Shown here: piece after piece, positions 61,007 through 64,000 of the stretch
Layout: every line of letters starts with the position of its first letter
Position numbering within the stretch: position 1 is the first letter of the stretch
Assembly: GCA_030268105.1 (NCBI GenBank)
Contig: BSDZ01000022.1
Span: 496,001 to 560,000, forward strand
Direction of reading: 5' to 3'
From: Volvox africanus
Lineage: Eukaryota; Chlorophyta; Chlorophyceae; Chlamydomonadales; Volvocaceae
DNA: 64,000 nucleotides
The notes under the pieces: model-generated
What the model saw: only the letters and a program-made list of their open reading frames with translations
What the model was told of the DNA's origin: nothing
The model's database searches: none
Made by a program: the position numbers and the translations under genes

Positions 61007-63912
61007 ATGGATTCCCTAAGCCTTGCGGTATTTGAAGAACGCGCAGCCAATGCGGAGAGTCGCCTCGCAGCTCTGGAGGGTCTGGTGGCTTCCGGAGGTG
61101 CGGCATCATGACGCCGCGCCTCCGGATTGCACAAGCATTTTCAGCGCTTACATAATAAATGTTCTTTTAACTATAACTATATCTCTCAGGTGTCGCCGAC
61201 CCTGCTATGCTGATTGAACTGCGAGCATTGCTGGTAGAGGCCAAGGAGGAGACTGCCAAGCTCCAAGCAGAACGCGATGCAGTAAGCCAAAGCTGTTAAA
61301 CTGCAAGGAACAATTCCGAGTTTCCAGCAATCTTTTGCTAGCACGCGAATTTGTGGCATGCTGGAGCGTCTCACCCAGTCGGGACCCAAAGACGGTCTAC
61401 CAACCCGGGGCCGATTACACGTTTGCGCTCATCGCAAGGATTCCCCCATTTCCTGAGGCACACCGCGCAAATGTAGCACACTTATCATTCTCTTTAATAC
61501 GCGGGTAATGTGGTCTTAACGGGCACAATGACAACTCCGCGAAGAGGCAACTTCTTCGGGTTCCCCCCTTCCATCCCTCCGGTATATGTTCAATCCCGTT
61601 GGCTTGATATTGTCGGTGATTGCAGTACACCCATTGACCTGTACCGTCTGTGCATCAGCATATAACAGCCGCTGACACGCATTACTGTCTCAGGCGATGA
61701 TTACTGTCTCATGGGGGGAAATCTGAAACACAATTGAATCCCTCATTATTGGCGGTCCGCTTCATTATTAGCTTGGTGTCCATTCCTGGTGTTTCATTCA
61801 GGTAGCGAAGCTGATGAAGCGGGCCTCAGCGGTGATTGGCTGCCTGCTAGCCGCATCCCGGCATGCAAAATGTGTCGGGGAAATAATATGGAATGGGAAT
61901 TCCCGCCGGCCGCATCCCGGCATGCGATGGAAGTTCCCATTCGATATTTTATTTCCCCGACATCACATCTCGCAAAGCCCTGCCTGCCCCGCAACGGTCT
62001 CTTCGGACGGTGGAGGCGACCCCATCACCCCTAATATACCCAAAAACATATCATTGAGCTCCTATAAGGTTACTAGTTGTGGGGTTACGATTTGTACCAT
62101 CATGGTATGCCGTATACTCATGCATACCCGCGGATGACATCCCTCACCCCTCACCCGTCAATCCACACTCCAGACCCGTCACCCTTCAATCCACAACCTT
62201 CAACCCTCACCTGGGGCCCGGATTTCATCCCGTCGTCTCCTGCTGGAGGCTATGGACTTGACCCGCCCCTTTGGTGCGCAGCGGTGATTTTAGCTGCCGC
62301 CGGTTCGCTGACCTGAATGGCCCTTTCGTAGGCGGTTTTGGAAAGCAAGCGCTCGGAGGAAGAGGTGGCAAAACTCAGGTACCAGGTCAGTTGTCCCCCG
62401 GTGCCGGGATGGGAGTGATAGCAGCGGATCTGGGTCACAGGAGCTTAGGGCGGAGGGACGTGTGTTGGTGTAGGATGAACAGTGGCGCCCTCTTCGTCTC
62501 TGGAGGTCACCTATGCAATGCCAATCGGGATGAGGCGATGGGGAGTGGCCGCAGTGCTGCCGACCTGTTTTCAAGTATGCACGCTGGTTAAGGAAGTGGG
62601 AGAGGGAGTTGGATATGAGAATTTAAAATGATAGCTTCTATCACCACCAGCTCCGCCAGCAGCACCAGCAGCAACAACAGCACACCAACAGCAGCACCAC
62701 CACCACGATAGCCACGATCACCAACAGCTCCAGCAACACCAACAGCAACAACAGCAGAGCAGCATCTGTTCTCAATTCCTGCGGCCTTGCACACCAACAT
62801 CCACGTCCCCTCATTGGCCCGTTGTGGTCATGACCCCTGTTTGGCATCAGGTGATTCACCTGGTGCGGGCCCTTCGCGAATCGGAGACGTATAAGTAGCG
62901 CCGGCGCAGCGATCAGATCGATCAGATCCGTTGCCATTGGATCGCATCTTCCTTTCTGCTGTGGTTGGCCGGTGGTGGTCATCCGCCCAGCCGGACGGTG
63001 CGGACGGACGGACGGATGAATGGACGGACGGATGGCTGGATGGCGTATGAGCGCTGCAGCCAGCTGGTTGTCTGAAATGAGCGCTGCGGCCGGGGAGAGA
63101 CGGGATGAGGGCGGAGGATGCAGTGGTGGAAGCGAAGCAGGTGGTGTTGGAGATTTAACCCGACCAGCACGCCTGCGTATATACATACATACAATAGGTT
63201 ATGGCGGGTAGTGCCGTACCTGACGTTCTTGCCGGGAATTCGGGCCAGTACCTGCCCTGTGTGGTGACACGATACACGATACACGCTGTGCATCGCGACG
63301 GCCGAGTCCTCAGTGCTACGCCAGAACGTGCGTGACCCTGCGCCCTAGTGATGTGATGTGTCGTCATCGGATGCAATTTTTACCATAAGTAGGGCTTTTT
63401 GCCCCTTCAGTCCTTGTGCGGGGAGTTCGATTATCAGATTGACGTGCCATCATCACCGTCATGAGCATCACCATCACCATCACCATCGTTGTCGGGAAGG
63501 CTCTCTAAAGTTCGGTCGAAGACTGTTGTAACAGGGGTGATATGCCTGGAAAGGAAGCTGAGCGACAGGTACACTGAAGGGCTGTATTTAGATGTCATCT
63601 TGGTGGAAGTCGGGAGGTCACGAGCTCACAGGAGATTGACGCCATGAGGCCCATGACTCATAATGAGGCGCGTGGTTGGCAGTTGGCGGTTAATGACTTC
63701 CGATGGAGTCTTTTGTGCGTTAACGTAGACAGATCATGTATTAGTATCGCAACAATAAGATTGTCTGGTTATCATCTTTATTGATCCTTGTACGAAAACT
63801 TCCTACATTCCAGCAGCTTTCGCGCTTTTAATGAAAGGTGGTTGAACGATACAGAGGGCTTAAGCGTCAGATATTTGAGGGAGTTCAGAAGGAATTTGAA
63901 ATTTACACGTGA
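61007..63912 (+). CDS. Possible small coiled-coil protein, 111 aa, six exons
   Basis: Model: exons 61007-61097, 61190-61281, 61802-61831, 62333-62379, 63535-63568 and 63871-63912; 336 bases, phases close, stop TGA. The joined product begins MDSLSLAVFEERAANAESRL and is rich in Ala, Glu, Leu and Lys with heptad spacing throughout (LRALLVEAKEETAKLQAERD, AVLESKRSEEEVAKLR, EAERQIFEGVQKEFEIYT). That the short open pieces are all helical, in one orientation and in matching phase, is the main support; each ends at a usable donor (GTGCGG, GTAAGC, GTGATT, GTACCA, GTACAC). The family is not recognised. The 30- and 34-nt exons are weak, and the gene may use other exons (for example around 62861). An inverted-repeat element follows exon 3. 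Confidence 0.4.
61849..61965. mobile_element. Inverted-repeat element with internal direct repeat
   Basis: Left arm 61873-61900 (starts TGTCGGGGAAATAATATGGA) and right arm 61932-61962 (ends TTTTATTTCCCCGACA) are imperfect reverse complements. The 16-base sequence CCGCATCCCGGCATGC occurs at 61851-61866 and again at 61910-61925. This could be a foldback element or MITE inserted in an intron of the coiled-coil gene. Confidence 0.5.
62380..63534. other. Presumed intron and simple sequence
   Basis: Within the proposed coiled-coil gene. It contains CAGCAC/CAACAG-rich sequence at 62645-62765 and GGACGGACG repeats at 63000-63035. No independent gene supported. A short open stretch at 62861-62898 (VIHLVRALRESETYK) has an acceptor but does not fit in phase. 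Confidence 0.35.
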
Positions 63913-64000
63913 CTTTTGTTACCAGCCTGGTGCTGAGGATTGAAGCTCGCCCCCACAGCTCGTTACCCTCTTTCAGTCGTGGCCGTCATCTTCGCCCTCG

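Overview
This is a nuclear window from a green alga, most likely a volvocine (Chlamydomonas/Volvox group) species. The evidence is intron-dense genes with GT-AG introns, alanine- and glycine-rich linkers inside otherwise conserved proteins, TGTAA (not AATAAA) downstream of stop codons, TTTTAGGG-like tracts, KDZ-type transposon debris, very heavy microsatellite content, and protein families typical of chlorophytes. No species is claimed. All gene models were built by hand from splice sites, reading phase and family resemblance.

Layout. (1) 665-5916 (+): a four-exon gene for a 1362-residue Ala/Val-rich protein of unknown function, with a TATA box upstream. (2) 11751-6814 (-): a seven-exon FAD monooxygenase resembling kynurenine 3-monooxygenase, with a C-terminal membrane anchor. 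(3) 11752-17219: about 5.5 kb without a recognisable intact gene, holding a decayed KDZ-type transposase fragment, a hairpin and a short tandem repeat. (4) 17220-25730 (+): a complete 14-exon phospholipid:diacylglycerol acyltransferase (PDAT), 1047 residues. (5) 32849-28993 and 41600-36253 (-): two tandem paralogous genes for secreted cysteine-rich proteins, each a signal-peptide exon followed by four exons that each encode one PAN/Apple-like module, all joined by phase-1 introns. (6) 58345-43416 (-): a 28-exon SKI2-type DExH RNA helicase (Ski complex), with the first exons less certain. (7) 61007-63912 (+): a possible six-exon gene for a small coiled-coil protein.

The genes do not form a pathway. 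PDAT makes triacylglycerol from phospholipid and diacylglycerol, SKI2 feeds RNA to the cytoplasmic exosome, and the KMO-like enzyme hydroxylates an aromatic or related substrate. The tandem pair probably works outside the cell, in wall or matrix.

The most distinctive points are the one-module-per-exon tandem gene pair, with one module that has lost its first and last cysteine together; a genome word built on GTAC (GTACGG, GTACGAC and short palindromes) scattered everywhere and reused as splice donors; a GC-AG intron next to a 35-nt microexon in SKI2; an approximately 1-kb pure purine tract; and two inverted-repeat elements inside introns. No CRISPR array, phage or bacterial feature is present.
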